This document shows positions 6,974-8,038 of a DNA stretch of 8,038 bases, piece after piece; the stretch's first letter is position 1; each line of letters opens with the position of its first letter. The notes under the pieces were generated by a model. That model made no database searches, was not told the origin of the DNA, and worked only from the letters and a program-made list of their open reading frames with translations. The DNA comes from an uncultured Clostridia bacterium. Its GTDB lineage: Bacteria > Bacillota_A > Clostridia > TANB77 > CAG-508. Location of the stretch: positions 1-8,038 of the forward strand of contig CANQZT010000065.1 in the NCBI GenBank assembly GCA_947628335.1, in the 5' to 3' direction. A program made the position numbers and the translations under genes.

Positions 6974-7570
6974 TTATACATTATTTACAATAAATTGAAT
7001 TACATCATCTTCATTATAGTATTGTTTATCTTTATTTCTATCTTCTTTTGTTAAATCCACAAAATATTTATTACACTTTGGCATAATCGATATAGAATCT
7101 AACGGATATCCTATATTTCTCTTTTGACATGGTTTATCTACCAAATAGAAATTGCTTTTACTCCAACTATACTTTTTTCCTTCTTTTCCATTATAAATTA
7201 CAATTCCATATATCCATTTTGCTGTTAATTTCCCACCATACTGATGTACCAAATTTGTATAGTATTCAATCATCTCCTCATCGGATAATTCTTTTCCATG
7301 TACTCTCCTTACATATGTTCCTGGTTGTTTATCTTCTGGTAATTCTTCTATATACAGGCTATTATCCATTCCAATTGTTGTTATTCCTGTTTTATCATAA
7401 TATGCTTTTGCTTTTATATATGCATTTTCTATTGCATTTTTTCCATTTTCTTCTACATTAAGATTAATTCCTATATCTTTAATCGTTATAAGTTCTATTC
7501 CTTTTTGACATAGTGCATCATTATATTTTTTTACTTTTGCTGGATTTGTTGTTGCAAATAATACTTTCAA
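6974..7570 (-). CDS. Ham1/RdgB-like nucleoside triphosphate pyrophosphatase, divergent
   Basis: Protein of 198 residues resembling the house-cleaning enzymes that hydrolyse ITP, dITP and XTP to the monophosphate plus pyrophosphate. The family pattern is visible. It opens with the nucleotide-binding FATTNPAKVKKY (5-16, family form T-x-N-x-x-K), followed by EENGKNAIENAYIKAKAYY (40-58), MDNSLYIE (68-75, where the family has DDSGL) with Asp69 kept, and PGTYVRRVHG (83-92). The C-terminal part is unusual: GYPLDSI (154-160) stands where the family usually has GYDPIF, and the SHR motif is absent. Substrate preference may therefore differ. The only usable start is TTG at 7570, since an in-frame TGA lies at 7579-7577. 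The AAAGGAG site (7584-7590) is 13 bases away, which is far. It is the first gene of the likely three-gene operon. A housekeeping role is inference. Confidence 0.78.
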   Translation of the reverse strand: MKVLFATTNPAKVKKYNDALCQKGIELITIKDIGINLNVEENGKNAIENAYIKAKAYYDKTGITTIGMDNSLYIEELPEDKQPGTYVRRVHGKELSDEEMIEYYTNLVHQYGGKLTAKWIYGIVIYNGKEGKKYSWSKSNFYLVDKPCQKRNIGYPLDSISIMPKCNKYFVDLTKEDRNKDKQYYNEDDVIQFIVNNV

Positions 7571-7583
7571 CTTACTTCATCTT

Positions 7584-7590
7584 CTCCTTT
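7584..7590 (-). promoter_or_regulatory. Ribosome binding site with a start-stop mini-ORF before the Ham1-like gene
   Basis: AAAGGAG on the minus strand is followed 3 bases later by ATG AAG TAA (7580-7572) and then, one base on, by the TTG start of the Ham1-like gene at 7570. The site is better placed for the two-codon ORF than for the TTG, so reinitiation or weak translation is possible. Confidence 0.45.
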
Positions 7591-7633
7591 ATACTTCTAT
7601 AAACTCTCCCCAATTATTTACTTCTTTTATATA

Positions 7634-7662
7634 TTTATATCACATTTTTTATCAAAAAGCAA
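7634..7662 (-). promoter_or_regulatory. Possible promoter of the Ham1-like/hydrolase/ABC operon
   Basis: On the minus strand, TTGCTT at 7662-7657 and TATAAA at 7639-7634 are separated by 17 bases. The -35 is a weak match. Initiation near 7627 would leave a leader of about 57 bases. Other AT-rich hexamers nearby could serve instead. Confidence 0.35.
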
Positions 7663-7697
7663 TCTATATTAATCTCTATAATTTAGTCGGAAAACTA

Positions 7698-7725
7698 TTG
7701 ATTTTTTATACATATCTGGTATAAT
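7698..7725 (+). promoter_or_regulatory. Predicted promoter of the PemK/MazF-like gene
   Basis: TTGATT at 7698-7703, a 16-base spacer and a perfect TATAAT at 7720-7725, with a TG at 7717-7718 forming an extended -10. Initiation near 7732 gives a leader of about 20 bases containing GAAAGG (7735-7740). Confidence 0.7.
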
Positions 7726-7751
7726 ATAGAACACGAAAGGATGTTTTATAT

Positions 7752-8038
7752 ATGCAAGAATTATTAAATTTTTTAAATAATGCTAAAAGTACTCTCGATA
7801 GTTATTATGAAATACATAAAAATGAAGATTTTTTAAATAAAAGGAACTCTCCTAAAGATTATCTTGAATGGATAGATAAGAAAACAAAAATTATAATGAA
7901 TTCTCCTGAATTTATTATAAAATCAAAAGAATATATTGTTCGTGGAGATGTCGTTTGGGTGGAATTTGGATTTAATATAGGTGAAGAGTTTAGTGGTAGG
8001 CATCCAGCTGTAGTTTTAAAAAATGGTGGAAAGACATT
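7752..8038 (+). CDS. PemK/MazF-family toxin-like protein, N-terminal part (3' end outside window)
   Basis: 95 codons are visible from the ATG at 7752 and the frame stays open to the window edge. Residues 64-73 (RGDVVWVEFG) and GEEFSGRHPAVVLKN (77-91) match the first strands of the PemK/MazF fold, whose members are usually mRNA-cleaving toxins; the conserved arginine and the start of the barrel are present, but the rest is missing. Before this core lies a 63-residue, charged, probably helical extension (for example SPKDYLEWIDKKTKIIMN at 33-50), longer than the near-zero N-terminus of E. coli MazF. AAAGG at 7736-7740 is 11 bases from the start. The divergent promoter region lies directly upstream, so no separate antitoxin precedes it; one could follow the gene or be absent. 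Toxic activity is not established. Confidence 0.75.
   Translation, partial: MQELLNFLNNAKSTLDSYYEIHKNEDFLNKRNSPKDYLEWIDKKTKIIMNSPEFIIKSKEYIVRGDVVWVEFGFNIGEEFSGRHPAVVLKNGGKT

Noticed and set aside
7129..7461. Plus-strand open frame of 110 codons, rich in Leu, Phe, Tyr and His
   Set aside because: It is antisense to the Ham1-like gene and its composition is typical of reverse-strand reading of AT-rich coding DNA.
7741..7767. Eight-codon ORF starting at the ATG at 7741, overlapping the MazF-like start
   Set aside because: Its ATG directly abuts the AAAGG site with no spacing, and the peptide has no recognisable feature.

Overview
The window is strongly AT-rich, densely coding DNA with clear AGGAGG-type ribosome binding sites and sigma-A-like promoters. 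Together with an oxygen-sensitive ribonucleotide reductase (NrdD) and a Crp/Fnr-type regulator, this points to a low-GC anaerobic Firmicute, most likely a Clostridia member. That placement is inference from protein style and composition; no marker gene in the window fixes the species. There are no rRNA or tRNA genes, CRISPR arrays or transposases that I can see.

Layout. (1) Bases 1-1010, minus strand: the N-terminal 336 codons of anaerobic ribonucleoside-triphosphate reductase nrdD, cut by the window edge. (2) Bases 1011-1124: a divergent promoter region holding a perfect 20-bp palindrome that overlaps both predicted -35 elements. (3) Bases 1125-1769, plus strand: a Crp/Fnr-family transcription factor ending in a strong bidirectional terminator hairpin. 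(4) Bases 1807-2352, minus strand: a six-helix DUF308/HdeD-like membrane protein with its own promoter. (5) Bases 2459-7570, minus strand: a likely three-gene operon, read from high to low coordinates. It encodes a divergent Ham1/RdgB-like nucleotide pyrophosphatase, a DUF2974 (Mbeg1-like) alpha/beta-hydrolase with a GHSKGG nucleophile elbow, and a 1090-residue fused ABC ATPase-permease of the MacB/FtsX type with a very large extracytoplasmic domain. (6) Bases 7571-7751: a second divergent promoter region. (7) Bases 7752-8038, plus strand: the start of a PemK/MazF-like protein with a helical N-terminal extension, cut by the window edge.

How they may work together. The regulator and nrdD probably form a divergent control pair acting through the shared palindrome. 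The hydrolase and the ABC transporter are closely spaced on one strand, which suggests co-expression at the envelope, but the substrate is not visible from sequence. The MazF-like gene shows no antitoxin gene upstream. No clearly new multi-gene system is evident. The strongest leads are the shared palindrome, the odd start region and altered motifs of the Ham1-like protein, and the MazF-like protein without an upstream antitoxin.
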